This document shows positions 25,523 to 32,524 of a DNA stretch of 64,000 bases, in pieces (position 1 is the first letter of the stretch; each line of letters begins with the position of its first letter). The position numbers were made by a program, and so were the translations under genes. The stretch comes from Pseudochrobactrum asaccharolyticum (lineage in GTDB: Bacteria > Pseudomonadota > Alphaproteobacteria > Rhizobiales > Rhizobiaceae): contig NZ_QNRH01000001.1 of the NCBI RefSeq assembly GCF_003314995.1, positions 862,214 through 926,213 of the forward strand, in the 5' to 3' direction. Under the pieces are notes generated by a model. That model was not told the DNA's origin. It worked only from the letters and a program-made list of their open reading frames with translations, and searched no databases.

Positions 25523-27253
25523 TCATTCGCCATCATAGTGCGCTTCGGGCTGATTTGCCTGCAAGGAGGGGTGGCCGAGTGGTTTAAGGCACCGGTCTTG
25601 AAAACCGGCGTGCGGGAGACCGTACCGTGGGTTCGAATCCCACCCCCTCCGCCACTTCAGTCCCTGAGTGGGCACTGAGTTTACACCACTTCCCGCCACA
25701 AGCGTCTGTAGCAGCCGGGACTTCGATCCCATGATGCGAACCTCGCCCTCCGCGACCTCGACACGCTGTGCAAGCGCGCGCAGGTGGTCGCGGCGATAGC
25801 CGCCACTTTCCAGCCGGATACGGTCGCGGGCGGTTGCGGCGAACTTCCGCAGCATCTGCGGCGTCACCGCCTTCTGTCCTGTGTTCTGGAGCATCGCCTG
25901 CGCACGCTCTGCGTCCGCCTTGGCCTGATCGCGGATGGCCTTGAGTCCCTCGATGCGGTCTTTCAGCGCCGGGTCGTCCAGATCGGCAATGCCCGCCTCG
26001 ATGGCGTCGTAAAGCCGCTTGAGGCGCAATTCCGATTCGGCTGAGCGCTTGTTCAACTCGGCGATATGCTCGCGGCGGCGCTCGGCGTGTTCTTCCCTGC
26101 GGTCCAGCGCGGCGGCAAGGACGGTTTCCAGCCGCTCGGGTTGGAGAAGCTGGCCCTCAAGGTGGTCGGCGACCAGATCGTCCAGCTTGTCCATCGGCAC
26201 GGCCATGCCGCTGCACGCGGTCGGCCCCTGCCGCGCCTTCATCGAACAAGCATAGTAGCGATAGCGCCCGCCCTTGCCGGTGCGGATGGTCATGGCCCCG
26301 CCGCACTTGGCGCAATGGATCAGGCCGGTCAGCATGGTCGGGCCGCTGATGACGCGGGCTGGCATGACCTTGGGATTGCGCGCCTTGAGCAGTTTCTGAA
26401 CCGCGTCGAACGTCTCTTTGTCGATGATCGGCGGAACAGGGACGGTGACGATCTCGCTCGTCGGCTTCAATTCCTTGGTCTTGCTACGCTTGTTGAACTC
26501 ATGCTCGCCCATATAGGTGCGGCGGGTGAGGATGCGGTGAACCTGACCGATGCCCCAACGCCCGCCGTCGCGGGTAAAGATGCGTCGGCTGTTGAGGTAA
26601 GAAACGATATTCTTGACGCCCATTTGGCCGGTCGTGCCGTCGCCTTCCAGCGCGAGGCGATAGATCAGGCGCACCGTGTCGGCGTGGAGCGGGTCGATTT
26701 CCAGCTTCTTCTTGACCTTGGCTCCGCGCTGCTCGGCGGCGACGGTGCGATAGCCGATAGGAGGAAGCGAGCCGTTCCAGAAGCCTTGCCGGGCATTCTC
26801 CTTCAAGGCTCGCATGACGTGCTTGGCGTTCTCCTTGGACTGGTATTCATCGAACAGCGCCATGATCTGCCGCATCATGACGTGCATGGGGTCATCCCCC
26901 ATTTCCTGTGTTATCGAAACCAGCTTGACGCCATTCTTCGCCAGCTTGCGGACATGGAACTCAAGCTCGAAGTGATCGCGGAAGAACCGGCTGAACGAGT
27001 GGACTACAACAACATCAAATGGCGCGGGCTTCGACGTTCCGGCCTCGATCATGCGCTGAAACTCGGGGCGGCGGTCGTTGGTGGCCGATGCGCCGGGTTC
27101 GATGAAGGTTTCGACCAGTTGCAGCCCGCGTGACTCGCAATAGGCTTCACCCTGCCGCTTCTGGTCGGGAATCGACACGTCATGCTCGGCCTGCCGCGCC
27201 GTCGAAACACGCAGATAGAGGGCGGCGCGTAGCGGCACGGAAGAAGCGGTCAT
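25523..27253 (-). CDS. Large serine recombinase (integrase of the island)
   Basis: The protein has an N-terminal resolvase domain (AALYLRVSTARQ, catalytic Ser17; SRFFRDHFELEF), a Recombinase domain (PPIGYRT, GVKNIVSYLNSRRIFTRDGG), a zinc ribbon (IHCAKCGGAM, YYACSMKARQ) and a coiled-coil region. This family integrates or excises elements at short att sites. AAAGGGGACTGATT precedes the ATG at 27253. The last 40 or so codons run antisense through tRNA-Ser to a stop at 25523, so the extreme C-terminus (after VNSVPTQGLKW) is host-derived in the integrated state. Whether these extra residues matter is unknown. Confidence 0.92.
   Translation of the reverse strand: MTASSVPLRAALYLRVSTARQAEHDVSIPDQKRQGEAYCESRGLQLVETFIEPGASATNDRRPEFQRMIEAGTSKPAPFDVVVVHSFSRFFRDHFELEFHVRKLAKNGVKLVSITQEMGDDPMHVMMRQIMALFDEYQSKENAKHVMRALKENARQGFWNGSLPPIGYRTVAAEQRGAKVKKKLEIDPLHADTVRLIYRLALEGDGTTGQMGVKNIVSYLNSRRIFTRDGGRWGIGQVHRILTRRTYMGEHEFNKRSKTKELKPTSEIVTVPVPPIIDKETFDAVQKLLKARNPKVMPARVISGPTMLTGLIHCAKCGGAMTIRTGKGGRYRYYACSMKARQGPTACSGMAVPMDKLDDLVADHLEGQLLQPERLETVLAAALDRREEHAERRREHIAELNKRSAESELRLKRLYDAIEAGIADLDDPALKDRIEGLKAIRDQAKADAERAQAMLQNTGQKAVTPQMLRKFAATARDRIRLESGGYRRDHLRALAQRVEVAEGEVRIMGSKSRLLQTLVAGSGVNSVPTQGLKWRRGWDSNPRYGLPHAGFQDRCLKPLGHPSLQANQPEAHYDGE
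25565..25654 (+). tRNA. tRNA-Ser (anticodon UGA) with encoded CCA; integration target
   Basis: The acceptor GGAGGGG pairs with CCCCTCC, the anticodon loop CTTGAAA contains TGA, the long variable arm is GTGCGGGAGACCGTAC and the T-arm is GGTTCGAATCCC. The gene ends G-CCA at 25651-25654. Sequence composition changes to GC-rich directly after the CCA, and the island's recombinase gene reads into it on the other strand. The tRNA is intact, so the integration preserved its function. Confidence 0.96.
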
Positions 27254-27293
27254 AATCAGTCCCCTTTCAAACCCGGTCGAACGAACGAGGCCG

Positions 27294-27626
27294 CTACTCA
27301 GCGGCCTCCCGGATCGTCCCGACGATCCATTCATTCAGGCTCTTGCCCGATGCTGCGGCGGCAATGACTGCGGCGGCATGGTCGTCAGGCGTGAGGCGGA
27401 CATTGAACTTGCCGGAGAACTTCCGGCGCGGCTCAATCCCCTTTTCCCGGCACATTTCAAGATAGACGGCCAGCGACTTGCGGCCTTCCTCGATCAGATC
27501 GTGGACGCTTTCGGCATAGAAGTCGGCCCCGCCATTGAGGCCGACAAACTCGCCGCGCAGCATCTGAATCTCGGGATCGAAAGCGATAACCGCCTTCTCG
27601 CCATTGATTTCAACGACATTGTTCAT
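27294..27626 (-). CDS. HicB-like antitoxin
   Basis: This 110-residue protein resembles the HicB group: an N-terminal HicB-like fold (DPEIQMLRGEFVGLNGGADFY) and a C-terminal ribbon-helix-helix segment (FNVRLTPDDHAAAVIAAAASGKSLNEWI). The usual role is to neutralise HicA mRNA interferase and bind its own promoter. Its ATG overlaps the end of the hicA-like gene (ATGA), the standard order. It lies just downstream of that gene and upstream of the recombinase, where it could stabilise the island. Confidence 0.85.
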   Translation of the reverse strand: MNNVVEINGEKAVIAFDPEIQMLRGEFVGLNGGADFYAESVHDLIEEGRKSLAVYLEMCREKGIEPRRKFSGKFNVRLTPDDHAAAVIAAAASGKSLNEWIVGTIREAAE

Positions 27627-27877
27627 GGCTTTACTCCGTGTTCGTCCAGCCATTTACGGATGCTGGCAACCGCACCTTTGTCCGTATCCGGTGACGGATG
27701 CGGGCGATGAAAGACGCGCACTTCGCCGAACAGGAACACGCCGACGCGCGAACCTTCCCGCTCACTGACTTCCGCCCCGAGGCTTAAAAACAGCGCCTCT
27801 ATGTCGGCCCAGCGGATCGAACCGTTGACCGGGCGGGCGAAGATCAGTTCCAGCGTGGCTCTGTGACGCTTTTTCAT
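27623..27877 (-). CDS. HicA-like toxin
   Basis: This small basic 84-residue protein matches the HicA pattern: WADIEALFLSLGAEVSEREGSRV, then VFLFGEVRVFHRPHPSPDT with the conserved His, and a C-terminal helix. HicA toxins are double-stranded-RNA-binding mRNA interferases. It precedes and overlaps the hicB-like gene. The start is chosen at MKKRHRATLELIF because this is the typical N-terminus and the frame further upstream overlaps another gene. Confidence 0.82.
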   Translation of the reverse strand: MKKRHRATLELIFARPVNGSIRWADIEALFLSLGAEVSEREGSRVGVFLFGEVRVFHRPHPSPDTDKGAVASIRKWLDEHGVKP

Positions 27878-27890
27878 GGAGCATCCAGTA

Positions 27891-28208
27891 TCATTTTCTA
27901 GTACCGTTTTCAAGGTCGATTTCGGTCCCGGCGTCAGGCAAGGCAATGTCGGGGCCGAACAGTTCATCGAACAGGTCGCCGAACCATCGCTCGAACACCT
28001 CGATTTCGGCCTCCGTAACCGGAACGGGGTCGGGCCAGTCGTCGGTGACTGTCCATGTGCTGAGGTCGTGTTTGGGCGGCCTGCCGGGGAACGGCCACGG
28101 ATAGCCCAGCAGTTCCTCAAGCTGTTCCGATGCCGTGGGCGGGCGTTCGGCGTGCCGGGAACGGGATGCTGTCTCGGGCTTGTCGTCGTTCCTGCGATCA
28201 ATAGTCAT
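27891..28208 (-). CDS. Acidic protein of unknown function (island)
   Basis: This 105-residue acidic protein starts MTIDRRNDDKPETAS and has Trp/Pro/Asp-rich segments (LLGYPWPFPGRPPKHDLS, EIEVFERWFGDLFDELFG). I do not recognise the family. Its start overlaps the 3' end of the alpA-like gene by 11 bases, and it ends 13 bases before hicA. This suggests one minus-strand transcript from alpA to the recombinase. The C-terminal acidic amphipathic segment might mediate protein contacts. Confidence 0.6.
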   Translation of the reverse strand: MTIDRRNDDKPETASRSRHAERPPTASEQLEELLGYPWPFPGRPPKHDLSTWTVTDDWPDPVPVTEAEIEVFERWFGDLFDELFGPDIALPDAGTEIDLENGTRK

Positions 28209-28425
28209 CGAGGAAGTCGAACTCGTTGCGCGGACGCTGCCGCCACCCGGCGGGATCGGCAATCCATCGGTTGATGTCGGATTCCCGCCATCCCGCGCCG
28301 TTGGTGCTGATCTTGAGTTGGGCCGGGAACGTGCCCTCTGCGATCTTGCGGTAGATGGTGGACCGCGACAGGCCGGTGCGGGCGCGGACGGTGTTGAAGC
28401 GGATGATGCGGTCTGGTTGACGCAT
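28198..28425 (-). CDS. AlpA-family DNA-binding regulator
   Basis: This 75-residue protein has the MerR-like helix-turn-helix of AlpA: TVRARTGLSRSTIYRKIAEG, then FPAQLKISTNGAGWRESDINRWI. AlpA-type proteins act as activators or repressors of phage and integrative-element genes such as integrases. Here it is the first gene of the operon leading to the recombinase. A short palindrome (28479-28494) upstream may be its operator. Confidence 0.9.
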   Translation of the reverse strand: MRQPDRIIRFNTVRARTGLSRSTIYRKIAEGTFPAQLKISTNGAGWRESDINRWIADPAGWRQRPRNEFDFLDDY

Positions 28426-28478
28426 GGCTGCGCTGCCTCCTGCTGGCTGTTTCTGGCGATTACAGAGACCAGACAGAG

Positions 28479-28494
28479 CAACGATTTGTCGTTG
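28479..28494. promoter_or_regulatory. Palindrome upstream of alpA (possible operator)
   Basis: CAACGA and TCGTTG form a perfect six-base inverted repeat around TTTG, 54 bases before the alpA start. It lies in the only intergenic space of the alpA-recombinase operon. Confidence 0.4.
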
Positions 28495-28562
28495 TGCAAG
28501 AAGTATTTAGCCGTCGTAGTGCTGCGGCGTACAAAGGGCGGCAAAAAGGTAGGTTCTACGAT

Positions 28563-31517
28563 CTACAAACCGATGCCCCGGCCCCTGCCGAGACCGTGAC
28601 TGAGGGCGAGTTGCCGACCAAGCCTCATGCCTGAGTCGAAATCCATGCTGATGCCGAGTTGCTTCTTGCGGCCTTCGAGCAGGGATTCCATCTGCGGATC
28701 GCGTTCGAGGCTCATCGCCATGTTGCCCATCTCCGCCCGCGCGGCTCTGTGGCCGGAATAGTCGCCAGCCGCATATCTGTGTTCGCCCGCCTGCCCGAGT
28801 TCCTGAAAGCGCTCCACGAAACGATCCGCGCGCCAGTTCGGATCACGGGCCGGATCGGTGCGGATTTCTGTTTCGAGCTGGAGGGCGCGGATGGCGCGGT
28901 CGATCCTGCCGCCGCCCGCCTCGCGGGCAAGGCTGTTGTCCTTGCTGTAAGCCGCCTCCGCATCCTGCCAGCCGTGCGGGCGGACTTCCTCGAAGGCCCG
29001 CCGTGCCGCGCCCAACTCACGCCGCTGCTCGTCGGAAGGCGTGAGACCCTGTTGCTTGGCGTCAAGGATCGCATCGGAGGCGCGGGCATGGCGGACAAGC
29101 GCCTGCCTGCGGGCGCGGCGCAAGGCGGCTTCCGGGTCTTCCTCATCCTTCCTTTCCGGCTGCCTAACCGCGTCCGAAACGGCTGCACCGTCTGCGGCCA
29201 GGTGCAGGCCATCAAACATGCCGCGCACCTTTTCGGGAACCCGCTTGACGATCTTGACAACCCGCTCCATCCGCTCGCGGAAAGTGATGCCGCGCCGCTC
29301 GGCAAAGCTTTGGGCCGGGTCGGCGCGCTCGTAGTCCGACGCCATGTCCTTGGCCCGGTCGCGCGACAGGGTGCTGATGAGCTTGTCCTGACTGGCGAAG
29401 TCGTCGCGGCCATAATGCAGGTCCATGCCGTCACGGTGCCGAGACAGGGCGACATAGCTGCCGTGGGCGTCCATGCCGGGCGTTGCCAGCACATGCGTCC
29501 GGTCCACGGTCATGCCCTGCGCCTTGTGGATGGTCGCGGCATAGCCGTGGTCGATCCGGTCATAGTCCTTCAATTCGAACGAGACGTTGCGCCCGTCATC
29601 GGTGCGAACCGTCATGCTCTGGGTGCTGACTTGTTCGATTGTGCCGAGCGTGCCATTCTTCACGCCAAGCCCGCGTTCGTTTTGCAGGAACATCACGCGC
29701 TCGCCACTGGCGAAATTTCTGTCTCCGCGCTCGACCTTGACGCGCACATCCTCGCCCAGATCGCCAGCCTCCCGCATCCGGTCACGGGCGGCCTCGTTGA
29801 GTTCTCGCACCTCGGCATTGGTGTGGGTGAGGATGATGCGGCTTGCGTCGGGGTTAGCCTGCCGGTCGCGGTCCCAGCGGTCGATCAGATCGCCGCGTGC
29901 CTGTTCGCGGGTTTCAGCGGAATGCACCATGTCGTGACTATCATAAGCGTTGATCGCTTTGCCGGTCCTGTCGCTCGCCAGATCGCGGGTGGCGTCGCGC
30001 TGCCAATCCTCGCGCTGGCGGCGCACCTCGCCGATTTCCGCGCCGCCGTGGCGCTCATGGATCGACCGGAATGCCGCGCCTGCCTCAATGGATTGCAACT
30101 GCTGCGGATCGCCGACCAGCACCACCTTGGCCCCGGCTTCGGCCGCATAGGACAGGACGCGCTCCATCTGCCGCGTGCCGACCATGCCCGCCTCGTCGAT
30201 CACCAGCACGTCGCGCGAAGTCAGCATGTCGCGACCGTTTTTCCAGCCGTGTTCCATGCTGGCGATGGTGCGGGACGCAATGCCAGAACCGCTTTCCAGA
30301 TTCTCGGCGGCGATACCCGACAGGGCCACGCCGCGCACCTCGTAGCCTGCCGCCTCCCATGCCTCGCGCGCCACACCGAGCATGGCGCTCTTTCCCGTTC
30401 CGGCGTAGCCGACGACAATACCAAGGTCGCGCCCGTCCGTGACATGCGCCAGCGCGTCGGCCTGCTCGCCGGACAGGACAAGGCCGCGCTGTTCGGCGCG
30501 GACCAATGCGGCTTCGCGGTCCCGGTCGCTGACTTCGTGCAACTGCTTCTCGGCCATCATTTCCGCCGCGCGGTGCAGGCGCTGTTCGGCCTCGATCATG
30601 TCGCGCGTGGTGAACCGATCCTCGCCACGAGAATCCTTGCCGAGTTCGATCAGGTCAGGGGCGTTTCCCATCGCGCCCATGACCTCGTTGAACTGGTCCA
30701 ACCCGTCGCTGTGGCGATGGGCGAACTTCGCCATGTCGCGCCGCGTGAAGGTTGATTGCTGCTGCGTGATCGCGTCCAGTGCAATGGAAGGATCGGCAAT
30801 GATCCGCTCGCCATTGTTGCGGGCAATCTCGCGGTGCATGTCCGTGCGGTCGGCGGCTTCAACGCCTTCGCCCTCGATGCGCTGCGCCGGTGCGCCAATC
30901 TGGCTTTGCGGCTCAAGGCCGATGCCCTGTGCTTCTAGGCTGCGGTGATCGATGCGCGCGTCAATGTCGAGTTCGGCAAGCCGCTCGTTGACATGATCGG
31001 CCCAGCGTTCCCGCCAGCGCTCGACCATCTCCGTCCGGTTCCAGTCGCGCACCTTCTGGCCGAAACCGTTTTCATCCACGCTGCGCATGGTGAGCATCAC
31101 ATGGGCATGGGGCTTGGGGTTGCCGTCCTCGGCAAAATCCCAATGCACATTCAGATCGGCGATCATGCCCTGATCGACGAATTCCGACTGTGCGAAGTCG
31201 CGGGCAAGGGAAATCCCTTGTTCCTCGCTCATCTCGCGCGGAATGGCGAATTCGACCTCGCGCGCAAGCTGCGCATCCTTGCGCACCTCGAATGCCTCCA
31301 CATCGTTCCAGAGGCGTTCGCGGTCGGACCAGACTTCGGGCGCACCGTCCGGCAATAGCACCTCGGAATGGACGACGCCGCGTTTGTTGGAAAAATCCTG
31401 CACGCGGTCGATGCGCTCGTCGCGCATTCGCGAGGCCGAGCGGTAGGCGGCGGAGGCCACCGCGCTGCTTCCGGCCTTACGGCCAATGACCTTGACGTGA
31501 AGATGATAGATCGCCAT
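28563..31517 (-). CDS. traA: Conjugative relaxase-helicase TraA (Ti type, MOBQ)
   Basis: This 984-residue protein starts MAIYHLHVKVIGRKAGSS. The N-terminal MobA/MobL relaxase domain has a conserved His triad region (HAHVMLTMR). It is followed by a RecD-like helicase domain with Walker A VVGYAGTGKSAM and Walker B DVLVIDEAGMV, and later YVALSRHRDGMDLHYG, a helicase motif. It nicks oriT and unwinds DNA for transfer. The length is near that of plasmid TraA. An in-frame upstream extension to 31652 covers oriT and is unlikely to be coding. Its gene diverges from traC across oriT, as in Ti plasmids. Confidence 0.95.
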   Translation of the reverse strand: MAIYHLHVKVIGRKAGSSAVASAAYRSASRMRDERIDRVQDFSNKRGVVHSEVLLPDGAPEVWSDRERLWNDVEAFEVRKDAQLAREVEFAIPREMSEEQGISLARDFAQSEFVDQGMIADLNVHWDFAEDGNPKPHAHVMLTMRSVDENGFGQKVRDWNRTEMVERWRERWADHVNERLAELDIDARIDHRSLEAQGIGLEPQSQIGAPAQRIEGEGVEAADRTDMHREIARNNGERIIADPSIALDAITQQQSTFTRRDMAKFAHRHSDGLDQFNEVMGAMGNAPDLIELGKDSRGEDRFTTRDMIEAEQRLHRAAEMMAEKQLHEVSDRDREAALVRAEQRGLVLSGEQADALAHVTDGRDLGIVVGYAGTGKSAMLGVAREAWEAAGYEVRGVALSGIAAENLESGSGIASRTIASMEHGWKNGRDMLTSRDVLVIDEAGMVGTRQMERVLSYAAEAGAKVVLVGDPQQLQSIEAGAAFRSIHERHGGAEIGEVRRQREDWQRDATRDLASDRTGKAINAYDSHDMVHSAETREQARGDLIDRWDRDRQANPDASRIILTHTNAEVRELNEAARDRMREAGDLGEDVRVKVERGDRNFASGERVMFLQNERGLGVKNGTLGTIEQVSTQSMTVRTDDGRNVSFELKDYDRIDHGYAATIHKAQGMTVDRTHVLATPGMDAHGSYVALSRHRDGMDLHYGRDDFASQDKLISTLSRDRAKDMASDYERADPAQSFAERRGITFRERMERVVKIVKRVPEKVRGMFDGLHLAADGAAVSDAVRQPERKDEEDPEAALRRARRQALVRHARASDAILDAKQQGLTPSDEQRRELGAARRAFEEVRPHGWQDAEAAYSKDNSLAREAGGGRIDRAIRALQLETEIRTDPARDPNWRADRFVERFQELGQAGEHRYAAGDYSGHRAARAEMGNMAMSLERDPQMESLLEGRKKQLGISMDFDSGMRLGRQLALSHGLGRGRGIGL

Positions 31518-31547
31518 CGCGATCAAATCATCTACACCTCTGAGCGC

Positions 31548-31576
31548 ACGTCGGAACGACGTATAAGCGCGCCCTC
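31548..31576. other. Candidate origin of transfer (oriT), Ti/RSF1010 type
   Basis: A perfect inverted repeat ACGTCG-GAA-CGACGT (31548-31562) is followed directly by ATAAGCGCGCCCTC (31563-31576). This fits the MOBQ nick region (AT-rich, then TGCGCCCT) and, as I recall it, the Ti plasmid oriT CGACGTATAATTGCGCCCT. It lies exactly between divergent traA and traC, the expected place. Confidence 0.85.
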
Positions 31577-31688
31577 GAAATGAATTTCTCGGGACATCCC
31601 GCGCCGTTTCAGCTTGTCTCGGCAACCTTACAGCATTGCGGCAGACGCTCAACTATCATCGCTCCAGCAACAGCTTATGGAGATGGCG

Positions 31689-32015
31689 ATGCGCAAGCCA
31701 CGGGACTTCGATGCGGAACTGAAGTCGCTGGAAGACAAGGCGCGAGACCTGAAAGCCCGCAAAGTGCAACAGCTTGGCGAGCTGGTCATCTCGACTGGCG
31801 CCGACGCCCTCAGCGCCGAGGAACTGGCGGGCGCGCTGATCGTGCTGGCCGAAACCAAGGAAGCCGGAAAGAGGGAGGCGTGGGCGAAGCGCGGGGCCGC
31901 GTTTTTTCAGGGCCGATCGCGGCGATCTGCTCCGGCATCTGAGCGCGACAACGGCGGCGCTCCGGCGCAATCGGGCGGCGCGCAACCGCCATCAGGCGGC
32001 ACGGGCGCGGCATGA
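31689..32015 (+). CDS. traC: Conjugal transfer protein TraC (oriT accessory)
   Basis: This 108-residue basic protein opens MRKPRDFDAELKSLEDKARD, with the coiled-coil KARKVQQLGELVISTGADAL, typical of small TraC proteins encoded beside oriT in Ti-like systems. The C-terminus is low-complexity (SGGAQPPSGGTG). I place the start at 31689 behind GGAG; the frame is open from 31614. TraC helps the relaxase form the relaxosome. Confidence 0.82.
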   Translation: MRKPRDFDAELKSLEDKARDLKARKVQQLGELVISTGADALSAEELAGALIVLAETKEAGKREAWAKRGAAFFQGRSRRSAPASERDNGGAPAQSGGAQPPSGGTGAA

Positions 32016-32016
32016 C

Positions 32017-32289
32017 ATGCGAAGCTGGCAGGTCGAGCGCCGCAAGCGCACGCGGCATCTGATTGAGCTGGGTGGTCTCGTCGTCAAAGCCGGGATCGTG
32101 GACCTGACCGGCGACGATCGCGCCATGATCTACGGCGCGATGATCTGGATGGCGGACAAGTTGCAGAGCGAGGACAGCGAACGGGCGCGGGCGCTGTGGG
32201 CCGGAAAGGGGAAAGAGGCGTTCGAGGCGGAACGTGACGGCATGAATCTCACTTCGGTTGCGACCAGCACGACAGGGCGTGAGCGATAG
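32017..32289 (+). CDS. traD: Conjugal transfer protein TraD (small, Ti type)
   Basis: This 90-residue protein has the characteristic segment RKRTRHLIELGGLVVKAGI of the small Ti-type TraD (not the F coupling protein). It begins one base after traC ends, so the two are coupled. In Ti plasmids traG, the coupling protein, follows; here the next gene is an unrelated histidine kinase on the other strand. A 14-bp perfect inverted repeat overlaps its stop. Confidence 0.88.
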   Translation: MRSWQVERRKRTRHLIELGGLVVKAGIVDLTGDDRAMIYGAMIWMADKLQSEDSERARALWAGKGKEAFEAERDGMNLTSVATSTTGRER

Positions 32290-32335
32290 CGGGCGGTGCG
32301 GAGACCCCACATATCGCAGCGCCGCCCGCTATCGC
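32283..32335. repeat. Perfect 14-bp inverted repeat at the traD end
   Basis: GCGATAGCGGGCGG (32283-32296) is perfectly complementary to 32322-32335 around a 25-base spacer. It sits over the traD stop, at the junction of mobilisation genes and cargo. It may terminate traCD or be a scar or end of an inserted segment. From 32336 to 32524 no gene is supported, though the minus strand has a short open tail ending in ETPTS that could be a gene fragment. Confidence 0.7.
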
Positions 32336-32524
32336 GCGGCTTGCCGCGCAAAATTGATGTGGATCAGGAAGTCGGAGTTTCGCATACCTCGCGTAAGGTC
32401 CGACTGAAGAGATGGTTGAAGATGCGATCGCGATCTTCCGCGTTGTCCCGGATCAGCGCCCTTGCGATTGAAGGCGATTGGCGTCGTCTCGGGCGCAGAT
32501 GTGATAAGAGTCGTTGACCCAAGG

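Noticed and set aside
25690-25700. Second CCGCCA near the left border as alternative att core
   Set aside because: It lies inside the recombinase coding sequence and away from the tRNA end; it mainly shows that the 6-mer is not unique.
26066-27133. 355-codon plus-strand frame inside the recombinase gene
   Set aside because: The recombinase domains are complete on the other strand; no support for this frame.
28659-30755. Open frame of about 700 codons antisense to traA
   Set aside because: GC-rich genes readily create open antisense frames; traA motifs are complete and the antisense product is Ala/Val/Arg-rich without domain.
32296-32517. 73-codon Arg/Ser-rich plus-strand frame after traD
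   Set aside because: Lies partly in the 14-bp palindrome, has no domain, and has the composition of a non-coding frame; the opposite strand has a slightly better but short open tail.
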